Assembly: GCA_041741455.1 (NCBI GenBank)
Contig: JBGSJZ010000044.1
Coordinates: 1-64,000, forward strand
Source of the DNA: CALESS01 sp041741455
Lineage (GTDB): Bacteria; Chloroflexota; Anaerolineae; Anaerolineales; Anaerolineaceae
Direction: 5' to 3'
DNA: 64,000 bases
The notes under the pieces are model-generated. The model ran no database searches. It was not told the DNA's origin and saw only the letters and a list, made by a program, of their open reading frames with translations. Shown here one piece after another: positions 8,682-16,536 of the stretch. The stretch's first letter is position 1. Each line of letters starts with the position of its first letter. The translations under genes and the position numbers were made by a program.

Positions 8682-8916
8682 CAGGTCCTTCCGGTGCACT
8701 TTGGATCTCCGGGATATCCGTGTAGGATACGGACACCAGGTCAAGGTTCAGGTTGCGGATTTTATTCAGAATGGTATGCAGGGCTGTGGAGTCATTCAAA
8801 ACGCCGACCAATAAAGTTGTATTATCCGGTTGGGGCCGAAGCTCCAGTCCTTCAAACCATTCGCTCCAAGTGCCATCTAATTTGTAGCCAATACAGATTT
8901 GGTATAAACGGGGCAT
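8668..8916 (-). CDS. Conserved small protein (82 aa), unknown function
   Basis: A short soluble protein with a good ribosome binding site (AAAGGAGAG seven bases before the ATG). The sequence has the layout WSEWFEGL, then a polar loop, then TLLVGVLND, then AL-xx-IL-x-KIR-x-L-x-L-xx-VSV. From memory this is the pattern of a small family that is frequent in Chloroflexota, cyanobacteria and actinobacteria, with no established function. I could not confirm this by search. It is the first gene after the LuxR regulator and its dyad, so it may be the first cistron of a regulated unit. Confidence 0.75.
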   Translation of the reverse strand: MPRLYQICIGYKLDGTWSEWFEGLELRPQPDNTTLLVGVLNDSTALHTILNKIRNLNLDLVSVSYTDIPEIQSAPEGPDESK

Positions 8917-8968
8917 GGGTAATCTCTCCTTTCAATGACACCGAAATCAGTTTACAGTTTTTAAGACA

Positions 8969-9000
8969 ACAAAGCCCTACACATGTGTGTAGGGCTTTGT
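8969..9000 (-). terminator. Perfect 14-bp inverted repeat between regulator and operon
   Basis: Left arm 8969-8982 and right arm 8987-9000 pair without mismatch around a four-base loop. It lies 18 bases past the luxR stop codon. On the minus strand it is followed by TGTCTTAAAAAC, a poor T-tract. It could end luxR transcription, partly attenuate read-through into the protease genes, or be an operator for a dimeric regulator. Sequence alone does not decide. Confidence 0.6.
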
Positions 9001-9017
9001 CAAAAAGTGTGTAGTAT

Positions 9018-11759
9018 TTAGAGGATACCCAATTGGCGGGCGCAGGCGATGGCGGCCGTGCGATTGGAGACACTCAGTTTGCCGAAGATGTTGGTCGTAT
9101 GATAGCGAATCGTATTCAAACTGATGACTAACCGATCCGCTATCTGTTGATTTTTGAGGCCGGCTGCCATCAGGCCTAGAACCTCCAATTCGCGTTCGGT
9201 TAATGCCTCTGGCAGAGTCGGAGAATGGCCTTTGGGTGGTTCGGCAGGGAATTCTTCCAGGATCCTGAGGACCCGTTGAGGGTGGAGACCGTTGCGCAGG
9301 GCTTCTTTCAATAAAAAGCGGGCAGGATCTCCAGCGATCAAAAAGATGCGGGCCGGGTTGGCTTCCATTGTGGAGGTTTGTTCCAGCAAACGCCCCGTGA
9401 TTTCAAGGGCGCCGTTGAGATCGCCATTCTGGTACAGGGCAATTGCCCGCACCATCCAAACCCGATATAAAATCCAGTTCATCTGGAAGGCTTTTGCAGC
9501 CCCCTCCATCCGGTCCACAATCAACAGACAATCAGCAAGTTTGTGTTGCTCCGCCAGCAAGCGGGCGTAAGAAAGAAATTCGTTGCTACGCCAACTCATC
9601 AATTCACTATCGCTGACTTTCTTCAAAAGCTCCCCGGTATCCCCGGTCAACCCAAGACGCTCCATGCAAACTGTAGCCTGTTGCACCTGGCCCTCCAGCA
9701 AATCCTGCAAAGCCCCGGTCAGAATCACCGTCCGCGTCACCTTTTTGTCACGTCCATGTGTGATTTCTTCCAGGTGCTTAAGGATGTAGCGCGCCGCAGG
9801 ATAATCTGCCTGCCCGGTTTTAACCCACCATAACGCCAACCAGCCATCAAAAGCTGCAACAGACATCGAGGCCGGATCTAGTTGCAAACCTTTCTCCAAA
9901 ATTTGTTCAGATTCTGTCAGATTATTTTCAATAAACAGGATTTTTCCCAGGCCTACATAAAGATAGAGCGCGGCAGCCCGGTATTTTCCGCCAGCTTCCA
10001 ATTCAAAGGAATGAATCGACTTTCTCAGTAAGTCTTTGGCCTGCTGGCCTGATCCGCGGGCGTTCAGGTACATTCCGACGTAATGGATGAAATCCGCTTC
10101 CAACAAAGCCAGTCCGGCCAATTGATCATCTTTGCGACAGAGCGGTTGGACGGCGCGGTACACCTGCAGGGCTTCATCCAGTCTGCCCGCATGTGAAAGC
10201 GCTCCAGCCAGGAACAGGCTGTTACAGCAGCGGAGGAATGGTAAATCCTGCGGTGAGTTATCCAATGCAAGCTGCGCCAGGCGGATGGCCTCATCCGCAT
10301 TGCCATACATGGTCTCGCCGAAGCTGCGCAGGCCAAGCGCCTCACTTTTGACGGCGAGGGCTGCCGAGGATTGGTCGGCGAACATGATTTCAGCCCTTTC
10401 GAGAAAAGGAATGGCTGCCTCGGTCTGGGAAGAAAAAGTCAAAGCCCAGGCGCGATCCAGGCATAAGCGGGGATGGGAAAGAAGCGTCTCGACCGGCAAG
10501 GCATTCATCCAGCGCTGGGCCGAGGCGATGCGCCCCTGCAAAATGGCAAGCAGGGTGTGCTTTTCGAGCATGGCAGCCGGAAAATCGGGATCGCCGGATT
10601 GGAGGGCGTGAGCCAGGGCTTCATCCAACATACCCTGTCCTTCATACCAGAGCGCCGCCCGGTGATGCAATACTGGAACCTGATCAGGATGATCATGCAT
10701 CAGTTGCTTGTGTAGCATATCCGCAAATAGCTGATGATAGCGGAACCATTGGCGCGTGCCATCCAACGGGACGACAAATAAATTAGCGCGTTCCAGATAT
10801 TCCAGGATTTCCTGTGCAGCCGGAACGGAGACATCCGACAAGACAGCTGCACACAGACCAGCGGTGAAGCGCTCCAACAGGCAAGTGCTCTGCAGAAACG
10901 CACGGATTTCTGGAGTTTCCCGGCTGAGTACTTCTTCCATTAGATAATCCAGGATATACCGATGAGAACCGCTCAACTCCGACACAAAGCGATTGAGGAT
11001 GGTTTCCGGATCTGCCGCCTGCCTGGCTAATTCTGCCTGGAGAGCGATCGCCACCAACTGCAAACCTGCAGCCCAACCCTCGGTGGTGTTGTTTAATGTA
11101 TCGACCAAAGATTCGTGAAAAACAATTTCCCGGATGAGGGTGGAAACGGTGAAAAACTGGTTCGTTTCAGCCTGATTGAAGCGCAGGTCTGCGGTCCGTA
11201 CCTCCTTCAATTTTCCACTTGCCCTGAGCCTGGCCAATGGTAAGGGCGGCTCGACCCTGCCAGCTATAACAAGATGCAGATTTTCGGGAAGATGGTCGAT
11301 GAGGTTTTTTAGGGCCAGGTGGACTTCGGGATTGGTGATGACCTGGTAATCATCCAGGACGAGGATGATCTGCTCCTCGCAATCACTCACCTGGTCACAA
11401 AAATAGGCAACACATTGTTCAAGCGTGATTTCGGAAGAAAGCTCCGCCAGGGCACCAAACTTTGTGGAAATGCCAGGGATGACCGGCTGGAGGGATGCCA
11501 TCAGGTAGGAAAAGAAGCGGATGAGGTTACTATCCGTATCATCGAGCGATAACCAGCCAACCCGAAACTCAGCCGGTACCTGGTGAAACCATTGGGCCAA
11601 CAGGGTGGATTTTCCAAATCCGGCTGGTGCGGATACCAAGATTACCTGGATCCCAGAGAGCAAACACTGGTTCAAGGTCTGCAGCAGGCGCGGCCGCATT
11701 ACAAGCCTGTCCGACAGGTTAGGAATGTGAGTCTTGGTTGCTAAAAATTGCAAAGTCAA
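9018..11759 (-). CDS. LuxR family ATP-dependent transcriptional regulator (MalT-like, LAL type)
   Basis: A 913-residue regulator. Residues 45-52 form Walker A (APAGFGKST region) and 131-137 Walker B (IILVLDD) of a STAND NTPase; the middle 350-800 is made of TPR-like helical repeats; the last 68 residues are a GerE/LuxR helix-turn-helix (LTERELEVL, NQQIADRL, TIRYHTTNI). Such proteins bind an inducer and ATP, oligomerise and activate promoters. The start codon is TTG at 11759, the first plausible start after an in-frame TAG, with CAGGA upstream. It is the first gene of the minus-strand run and probably controls the protease operon behind it. Confidence 0.92.
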   Translation of the reverse strand: MTLQFLATKTHIPNLSDRLVMRPRLLQTLNQCLLSGIQVILVSAPAGFGKSTLLAQWFHQVPAEFRVGWLSLDDTDSNLIRFFSYLMASLQPVIPGISTKFGALAELSSEITLEQCVAYFCDQVSDCEEQIILVLDDYQVITNPEVHLALKNLIDHLPENLHLVIAGRVEPPLPLARLRASGKLKEVRTADLRFNQAETNQFFTVSTLIREIVFHESLVDTLNNTTEGWAAGLQLVAIALQAELARQAADPETILNRFVSELSGSHRYILDYLMEEVLSRETPEIRAFLQSTCLLERFTAGLCAAVLSDVSVPAAQEILEYLERANLFVVPLDGTRQWFRYHQLFADMLHKQLMHDHPDQVPVLHHRAALWYEGQGMLDEALAHALQSGDPDFPAAMLEKHTLLAILQGRIASAQRWMNALPVETLLSHPRLCLDRAWALTFSSQTEAAIPFLERAEIMFADQSSAALAVKSEALGLRSFGETMYGNADEAIRLAQLALDNSPQDLPFLRCCNSLFLAGALSHAGRLDEALQVYRAVQPLCRKDDQLAGLALLEADFIHYVGMYLNARGSGQQAKDLLRKSIHSFELEAGGKYRAAALYLYVGLGKILFIENNLTESEQILEKGLQLDPASMSVAAFDGWLALWWVKTGQADYPAARYILKHLEEITHGRDKKVTRTVILTGALQDLLEGQVQQATVCMERLGLTGDTGELLKKVSDSELMSWRSNEFLSYARLLAEQHKLADCLLIVDRMEGAAKAFQMNWILYRVWMVRAIALYQNGDLNGALEITGRLLEQTSTMEANPARIFLIAGDPARFLLKEALRNGLHPQRVLRILEEFPAEPPKGHSPTLPEALTERELEVLGLMAAGLKNQQIADRLVISLNTIRYHTTNIFGKLSVSNRTAAIACARQLGIL

Positions 11760-12165
11760 ACGGAAATCCTGTTGAGATTTGAATGCTGTCCTATTCTATA
11801 TGATATTTAATCAGAAGTAAATTCAAAACTGATTCACATATCACCAACTGCGTTACGCTGATCCGGCCGTATTTTAAGCAGTCACGGGCTGAAGTGTAAT
11901 GGTTGCGATGGTTGATCCCGTCTCCCATGCATGCCCTTACGGCGGATGGTGGAGGAGGTCAAATCATTACACCCCTACTGACAGGTGGGGTGGTCTGAGG
12001 TAAACAGGACGAATTGAAGCATGTCTTACAGGAGCACAGGACAAGCTGAAGCATGTCCTACATGAGCAGAGCCGACCTCTGCCCGACCCTCCCCTAGCGA
12101 AGCGTACCCCTTTGGGGCTGAAAGGGAAGGGAGAAAGCTTCCGGCCTTATGATACAATTTCCCCG
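11760..12165. other. Intergenic region between luxR and uvrC
   Basis: This spacer holds the divergent promoters of luxR (leftward) and uvrC (rightward). No gene is seen. A possible -10 for luxR is the AT-rich stretch around 11795-11810. The octamer GTGTAATG near 11895 and its inverted copy CATTACAC near 11964 could pair at long range. A tandem 32-nt repeat and a GGG/CCC-rich stretch (12080-12130) lie closer to uvrC. Confidence 0.5.
12004..12067. repeat. Tandem 32-nt direct repeat, two copies
   Basis: Copies 12004-12035 and 12036-12067 are directly adjacent and match at 27 of 32 positions. Each contains GAAGCATGTC, and the second forms a small hairpin (AGGACA pairing with TGTCCT). It looks like part of a dispersed palindromic family rather than a regulatory site. 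Confidence 0.7.
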
Positions 12166-12166
12166 A
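12148..12166 (+). promoter_or_regulatory. uvrC promoter with extended -10, probably leaderless
   Basis: TACAAT at 12153-12158 is preceded by TGA (TGnTACAAT). Seven bases separate it from the ATG at 12166, so the transcript should begin at or beside the start codon. The seven bases hold no Shine-Dalgarno sequence. No good -35 is seen. Confidence 0.55.
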
Positions 12167-14034
12167 TGAGCGACATCGCCGAGCACCTGCAAGCCATCCT
12201 GGACACCCTGCCGACCAAACCGGGCTGTTACCTCTACAAAAACAGCGCCGGCGAGATCATCTACGTCGGCAAGGCGATCAACCTGCGCAACCGGGTGCGC
12301 TCCTACTTCCACGCCAGCGCCGAATTGGACGGCAAGACGCGCCAGTTGGTGCGCAACATTGCTCACATCGAGTGGATCGTGGTGGCTTCCGAGCTGGAAG
12401 CACTGATCCTTGAGATGAACCTGATCAAAAAGCACCGGCCGCGCTTCAACATCCGCATGAAGGATGACAAGCGCTACCCGTACATCAAGGTGCACTGGCA
12501 AGACGCCTTCCCAAAAGTGACCGTCACCCGCCAGATGAGCGACGATGGCGCCCGCTACTTTGGCCCCTACACCAGCGCCTGGGCGGTCTACCAGACCCTG
12601 GACGTACTGCGCCGCATTTTCCCCTTTTTGACCTGCGACCGGGTCATCAGCGGGCAGGACGCGCGCCCGTGCCTGTACTACGACATCAAGCTGTGCAGCG
12701 GGCCGTGCATCGGGGCGGTGGACGAGGCTGGGTATCGCGGGATGATTGAAAATTTGTGCCAGTTCCTGCTCGGTCATTCCGAACCGGTGGTGCAACGCAT
12801 GCAGGCGGAGATGCTGCAGGCGGCCGAGGAGTTAAAGTTTGAGCGTGCCGCCACCCTGCGCGACCAGATTAACGCCATCGACCGGGTGGTAGAGCGCCAG
12901 AAGGTGATCACCACCGACCAGATGGACTCGGACGTGATTGCCATGGCGCGGGCAAACGGCGAGGCCTGCGTGCAGATTTTCTTCATCCGCGGCGGCAAGT
13001 TGATCGGGCGCGAGTACTTCATCCTGGAAGGCGCCCAGGACGAGGCGGATGGCGAGGTGGTGGCCGAGTTCATCAAGCAGTTCTACATGGAAGCCGCCTT
13101 CGTGCCGCCCCAGGTGCTGCTACCGAACGAGGTGGAAGAGGCCAAAGTGATCCAGGAATGGCTGCACACCAGCCGCTCCGGCCAGAAGGTGGAACTGCTG
13201 GTGCCGCACAGCGGTACCGGCCAGGAACTGGTGGAGATGGCGACCGAGAACGCGGTCGAGACGCTGCGGGCCCTCAAGGCCCAGTGGGAGGCGGATACCA
13301 ACCGCCAAACCCAGGCCCTGGCGGAACTGCAGCAGGCGTTTGAATTAGCCGAGCCGCCCAACCGGATCGAGTGCTACGATATCTCCAACACCCAGGGCAC
13401 GGCCTCGGTTGGCAGCATGGTGGTCTTCGAGCAGGGCGTGCCGAGCAAGAAACTCTACCGGCGCTTCAATATCGAGACCGTCAGCGGGCCGGATGACTTC
13501 GCCAGCATGGAGGAAGTGCTGACCCGGCGCTTCCGGCGCTGGCAAGGCGCCCAGGAACTGAATGCCGACGCACCCGGCCACAAGCCGGACGCCAGTTTTG
13601 ACCGGCTGCCGGATGTGCTGATTGTGGATGGCGGCAAGGGCCAACTGGGCCGGGCCGTCAAGGTGATCGAGCAGTTTGGCCTGACCGGGCGTTTTGTCGT
13701 GGCTGGCCTGGCCAAGGAAAACGAGGAGCTGTTCTTCCCTGGCCGGCCGCAATCGCTTGCCCTGCCGCGCCACTCGCAAGGGTTGTATCTGCTGCAGCGC
13801 ATCCGGGATGAGGCGCACCGCTTTGGCATCACCGCCCACCGCAAGCGCCGCACGCGCGAGGGCATGGCCTCGCGGCTGGACAAGATCAAGGGCATCGGCA
13901 AAACCCGGCGGAATATGTTACTCAAAAAATTTGGCTCGCTGGATGGCATCCAGCAGGCCAGCCTGGAGCAATTAACCGCCCTGCCGGGCATCACCGAAGA
14001 GATCGCTCTGGCGCTGAAGGGGGGGGTGGAATGA
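12166..14034 (+). CDS. uvrC: Excinuclease ABC subunit C
   Basis: UvrC makes the two incisions flanking a DNA lesion in nucleotide excision repair, together with UvrA and UvrB. The 622-residue protein has the N-terminal GIY-YIG nuclease (GCYLYK then IIYVGKA, about residues 17-35), a UVR domain near 205-240 that contacts UvrB, the RNase H-like C-terminal nuclease (ECYDISNTQG, then LIVDGGKGQL), and a C-terminal helix-hairpin-helix pair (IKGIGKTRR, LTALPGITEE). The length is normal. I place the start at MSDIAEHLQ, 54 bases inside the longest frame, because homologues start there and the promoter lies immediately upstream. Confidence 0.96.
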   Translation: MSDIAEHLQAILDTLPTKPGCYLYKNSAGEIIYVGKAINLRNRVRSYFHASAELDGKTRQLVRNIAHIEWIVVASELEALILEMNLIKKHRPRFNIRMKDDKRYPYIKVHWQDAFPKVTVTRQMSDDGARYFGPYTSAWAVYQTLDVLRRIFPFLTCDRVISGQDARPCLYYDIKLCSGPCIGAVDEAGYRGMIENLCQFLLGHSEPVVQRMQAEMLQAAEELKFERAATLRDQINAIDRVVERQKVITTDQMDSDVIAMARANGEACVQIFFIRGGKLIGREYFILEGAQDEADGEVVAEFIKQFYMEAAFVPPQVLLPNEVEEAKVIQEWLHTSRSGQKVELLVPHSGTGQELVEMATENAVETLRALKAQWEADTNRQTQALAELQQAFELAEPPNRIECYDISNTQGTASVGSMVVFEQGVPSKKLYRRFNIETVSGPDDFASMEEVLTRRFRRWQGAQELNADAPGHKPDASFDRLPDVLIVDGGKGQLGRAVKVIEQFGLTGRFVVAGLAKENEELFFPGRPQSLALPRHSQGLYLLQRIRDEAHRFGITAHRKRRTREGMASRLDKIKGIGKTRRNMLLKKFGSLDGIQQASLEQLTALPGITEEIALALKGGVE

Positions 14035-14069
14035 CGATTCAGATATACGAATCAATTTTTGGGATTCAC

Positions 14070-14161
14070 TTCACGCCCCATGATTCTGTGTTATAATCTC
14101 GGGTCGCGCCACATGTGGCCCGTTATCATAACGAGGATCTTCCTCCAAAGAGGTAAATAGT
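14070..14161 (+). promoter_or_regulatory. rplS promoter and structured 5' leader
   Basis: TATAAT at 14092-14097 is preceded by TGT and by TTCACG at 14070-14075 with a 16-base spacer. The leader of about 60 bases holds three small dyads: 14108-14119 (perfect 12-base palindrome), 14121-14133, and 14142-14153, in which CCTC pairs with the GAGG of the ribosome binding site. Such an arrangement fits autogenous control by a ribosomal protein, but this is inference. Confidence 0.55.
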
Positions 14162-14509
14162 ATGACCGACCTGTTGAAAGAATTCGAAGCCCCCGTAAAC
14201 CCAAACATCCCCGACCTTCAGCCGGGCGATGCTGTCAGCGTGCATGTCAAGATTAAAGAAGGCAACCGCGAACGCATCCAGGAATTTAAGGGTACCGTGC
14301 TGTACACGCATAACAATGGCGCCACCTCCACCTTTACCGTCCGCCGCATCGCCTCCAACGGTGTGGGCGTCGAGCGCGTCTTCCTGACCCGCTCCCCGCG
14401 GATCGACAAGGTTGTGGTCGAACGTCACAATATTGTCCGCCGCGGCCGGCTGTACTACCTGCGCACCCGCACAGGCAAGAGCGCCCGCCTCAAACAGAAG
14501 TTCTCATAA
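14162..14509 (+). CDS. rplS: 50S ribosomal protein L19
   Basis: L19 sits at the interface of the 30S and 50S subunits. The 115-residue protein shows the family core: GDAVSVHVKIKEGNRERIQEF, FKGTVLYTHN, TFTVRRIASNGVGVERVF, then the basic tail RRGRLYYLRTRTGKSARLKQ. The length is standard. AAAGAGG precedes the ATG. It is a single-gene unit with its own promoter and a strong terminator directly after it; the usual trmD/rimM neighbours are absent. Confidence 0.97.
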   Translation: MTDLLKEFEAPVNPNIPDLQPGDAVSVHVKIKEGNRERIQEFKGTVLYTHNNGATSTFTVRRIASNGVGVERVFLTRSPRIDKVVVERHNIVRRGRLYYLRTRTGKSARLKQKFS

Positions 14510-14535
14510 GCTTCACTCTCGCCAGACATTCTGCA

Positions 14536-14571
14536 GGGTGCAACCACTACGCCGGGGTTGCGCCCTTTTTT
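14536..14571 (+). terminator. Intrinsic terminator of rplS
   Basis: A ten-base stem (14536-14545 with 14556-14565, one G-T pair) and ten-base loop are followed by six T residues. It is 26 bases past the rplS stop codon. Confidence 0.88.
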
Positions 14572-14597
14572 CCTTAAAAAACGATTCCATCATCCTT

Positions 14598-14642
14598 CCA
14601 ATCACACCCTAAGGGTCTTAAAGACCCTTAGGGTGTGATTGG
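14598..14642. repeat. Perfect 22-bp inverted repeat
   Basis: Left arm 14598-14619 and right arm 14621-14642 are exact reverse complements around a single A. There is no T-tract, so it is not a classic terminator. It lies between the rplS terminator and the ribosome binding site of the next gene and may be a mobile palindrome or a protein-binding dyad. Confidence 0.8.
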
Positions 14643-14667
14643 GGAAACCCAGCAACAGGAGATAAAG

Positions 14668-15390
14668 ATGACCGCACCCTTAATTGGCATCACCACCAGC
14701 CGTGGACAAAACAAAGAAAAATTGCCTTATTCGTTTGTGCTGGATGCCTATGTTCAATCCGTCAAAAACGCCGGCGGCCTGCCGGTGCTGATCCCGATCG
14801 GGCTGGAGTTACGCCAGATCGAAGCCCTGCGCAGCCGGCTGGATGGCATAATGTTGAGCGGCGGCGGGGACATCGACCCGCTGCGTTTCGGCGGGCAGCC
14901 GCACCCGCGCGTCTATGGCATCGAAGCCGAGCGGGATGCGCTGGAAAAAGCGCTGGTGGAAATCGCCGTGCGCACCGATTGGCCTTTCTTCGGTATCTGC
15001 CGCGGCATCCAGATGATCAATGTCACCCTGGGCGGTACGCTTTATACCGATATTGCTGACCAGTTGCCCGGCGCTCAAAAGCACGATTACTTCCCCGACT
15101 ACCCACGCCAGCAAATCGCACACCAGGTGCGGGTAGAGGCTAACAGCCGGCTGGCCGAGATACTGGGCGGCACGGATATCCCGGTCAACAGCCTGCACCA
15201 CCAGGCGATTGAACACCTGGCCCCGGTGCTGCGTCCGCTGGCCTGGTCGGTGCCGGATGGGCTGGTGGAGGCCGCTGAATTACCCGATCACCCGTTTGGG
15301 CTGGGCGTGCAATGGCACCCGGAGTGGCTACAGGAGCACGAGCCGATGCGCCAATTGTTCCAGGCCTTTGTGACCGCCGCGGCAGCCTAA
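14668..15390 (+). CDS. Class I glutamine amidotransferase-like hydrolase (peptidase C26)
   Basis: A 240-residue protein of the PuuD-like family, whose members hydrolyse gamma-glutamyl bonds such as gamma-glutamyl-GABA. The nucleophile is the Cys of GICRGIQMIN (about residues 110-119), and the histidine and glutamate are in QWHPEWL (about 213-219). The oxyanion region LSGGGDIDPL is also present. I use the ATG at 14668, which has CAGGAGATAAAG before it, and not the GTG 33 bases upstream that lies inside the inverted repeat. It stands alone between dyad elements. Confidence 0.88.
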   Translation: MTAPLIGITTSRGQNKEKLPYSFVLDAYVQSVKNAGGLPVLIPIGLELRQIEALRSRLDGIMLSGGGDIDPLRFGGQPHPRVYGIEAERDALEKALVEIAVRTDWPFFGICRGIQMINVTLGGTLYTDIADQLPGAQKHDYFPDYPRQQIAHQVRVEANSRLAEILGGTDIPVNSLHHQAIEHLAPVLRPLAWSVPDGLVEAAELPDHPFGLGVQWHPEWLQEHEPMRQLFQAFVTAAAA

Positions 15391-15431
15391 GGCAGACCTC
15401 CACGACTGACGTCGTTACTACAGTCGTTCTC

Positions 15432-15582
15432 CTTATTTGATGTTTCGTCATACTTGACGCATTAAAGGATCTCAAAGTCAGTTTCAGATGCTTCGCTTCG
15501 CTCAGCATAAGGACATCGTTCGCCGTAGGCGCACTTCGTGTGTGTGACCCATACCTCTGGGTGTGCGAGTGGCTTTTTAGGG
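15432..15582. repeat. Dispersed intergenic repeat, copy A
   Basis: The segment 15432-15515 matches 36039-36122 with about nine differences in 84 bases. A second matching block follows (15534-15582 with about 36125-36170) after a 15-20 base insertion in this copy. Read on the minus strand it gives the phrase MLSEAKHLK...SMTKHQI, a translation often seen in wrongly called small genes of environmental genomes. It sits between the amidotransferase gene and the murI promoter; nothing else is seen in 15391-15620. Confidence 0.8.
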
Positions 15583-15620
15583 CTTTTTCCGTGGTTTTCC
15601 GATGCTTCCGTTCCAATCCG

Positions 15621-15638
15621 TGTTAAAATTTTCAATAT
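15621..15638 (+). promoter_or_regulatory. murI promoter with extended -10, near-leaderless
   Basis: TAAAAT at 15624-15629 is preceded by TGT (extended -10). The ATG follows after nine bases without a Shine-Dalgarno sequence, so the leader would be zero to three bases. No -35 is apparent. Confidence 0.5.
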
Positions 15639-16454
15639 ATGAATCTCTCAACCCCCATCGGCATCTTTGACTCCGGCGTCGGCGGACTGTCGGTGTTGCG
15701 CGCCATCCGCCAGCGCCTGCCCGCCCAGCCAGTGATCTTCTTTGCCGACCAGGGCCATGTGCCCTACGGTCCGCGCCCGATGGAAGAGGTGCGGGATTTT
15801 GCTGAGGGCATCACCCGCTTCCTGCTCGACCAGGGCGCCGGGCTGATCGTGGTGGCCTGCAACGCGGCTTCAGCAGCGGCCCTCTACCACCTGCGCGGCA
15901 AGTTCCCGCAGGTACCCTTCGTCGGCATGGAGCCGGCGGTCAAACCGGCGGCCGAGACCACCCGCTCCGGCGTGGTGGGCGTGCTGGCCACCCCGGCCAC
16001 CTTCCAGGGGGCGCTGTACGCCTCGGTGGTTGAGCGCTTTGCCCACGACGTGACCGTCCTGCAGGATACCTGCCCGGGGTTGGTCGGGCAGATCGAAGCC
16101 GGGGACCTGGAGGGTCCCAGAACCCGCCGCATCCTCAAGCGAGCCTTACAGCCGATGTTAAAACAGGGCATCGACACGGTGGTGCTGGGCTGCACCCATT
16201 ACCCGTTCGTCATCCCGCTGATCGAGCAGATCGCCGGACCGGGGGTGCGGGTGATCGATCCGGCCTCGGCCGTCGCCCGCCAGACCGAGCGCCTGCTGAG
16301 GCAGCACGGGCTGCTGGCCGAAGGTGAACCCCCGGCCCCGATGCGCTTCCTGACCAGCGGCGACCCGGCCGGGTTGCAGGTCATGCTGACCCACCTCGGC
16401 TGGGGGGATTGGCCGGTGGAACAGGCGAAATGGGAAGGCAATCAGATTCAGTAA
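15639..16454 (+). CDS. murI: Glutamate racemase
   Basis: Makes D-glutamate for peptidoglycan. The 271-residue protein begins with GIFDSGVGGLSVLRAI, and has the two catalytic cysteines in VVACNAASAAAL (about residue 75) and LGCTHYPFV (about 187). The first motif is usually CNTAS; here it is CNAAS, so the threonine beside the first cysteine is replaced by alanine. The length fits the family. It is a separate unit with a leaderless-type start. Presence of murI supports a peptidoglycan wall in this organism. Confidence 0.95.
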   Translation: MNLSTPIGIFDSGVGGLSVLRAIRQRLPAQPVIFFADQGHVPYGPRPMEEVRDFAEGITRFLLDQGAGLIVVACNAASAAALYHLRGKFPQVPFVGMEPAVKPAAETTRSGVVGVLATPATFQGALYASVVERFAHDVTVLQDTCPGLVGQIEAGDLEGPRTRRILKRALQPMLKQGIDTVVLGCTHYPFVIPLIEQIAGPGVRVIDPASAVARQTERLLRQHGLLAEGEPPAPMRFLTSGDPAGLQVMLTHLGWGDWPVEQAKWEGNQIQ

Positions 16455-16484
16455 CGCAAGCTGACAGCCTGTTGTACAGGGTGG

Positions 16485-16513
16485 TTGATATCTTATTTAT
16501 CAGTGGGTATGAT
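16485..16513 (+). promoter_or_regulatory. Promoter of the DUF3090 operon
   Basis: TTGATA at 16485-16490, a 17-base spacer and TATGAT at 16508-16513 make a good sigma-70-type promoter. The gene start at 16537 has CAGGAG upstream, so this unit has a normal leader, unlike uvrC and murI. Confidence 0.65.
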
Positions 16514-16536
16514 ATACTGGCAACAGGAGAACGATT

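Noticed and set aside
8992..9013. Perfect TTGACA on the minus strand (9008-9003) as the -35 of the protease operon
   Set aside because: Part of the hexamer overlaps the dyad arm and nothing like a -10 occurs 16-18 bases later (only GTAGGG/TAGGGC).
12094..12795. Minus-strand frame of 233 residues opposite uvrC
   Set aside because: Codon-shadow of a GC-rich gene; its His/Ala/Val-rich composition is typical of antisense frames, and uvrC is certain.
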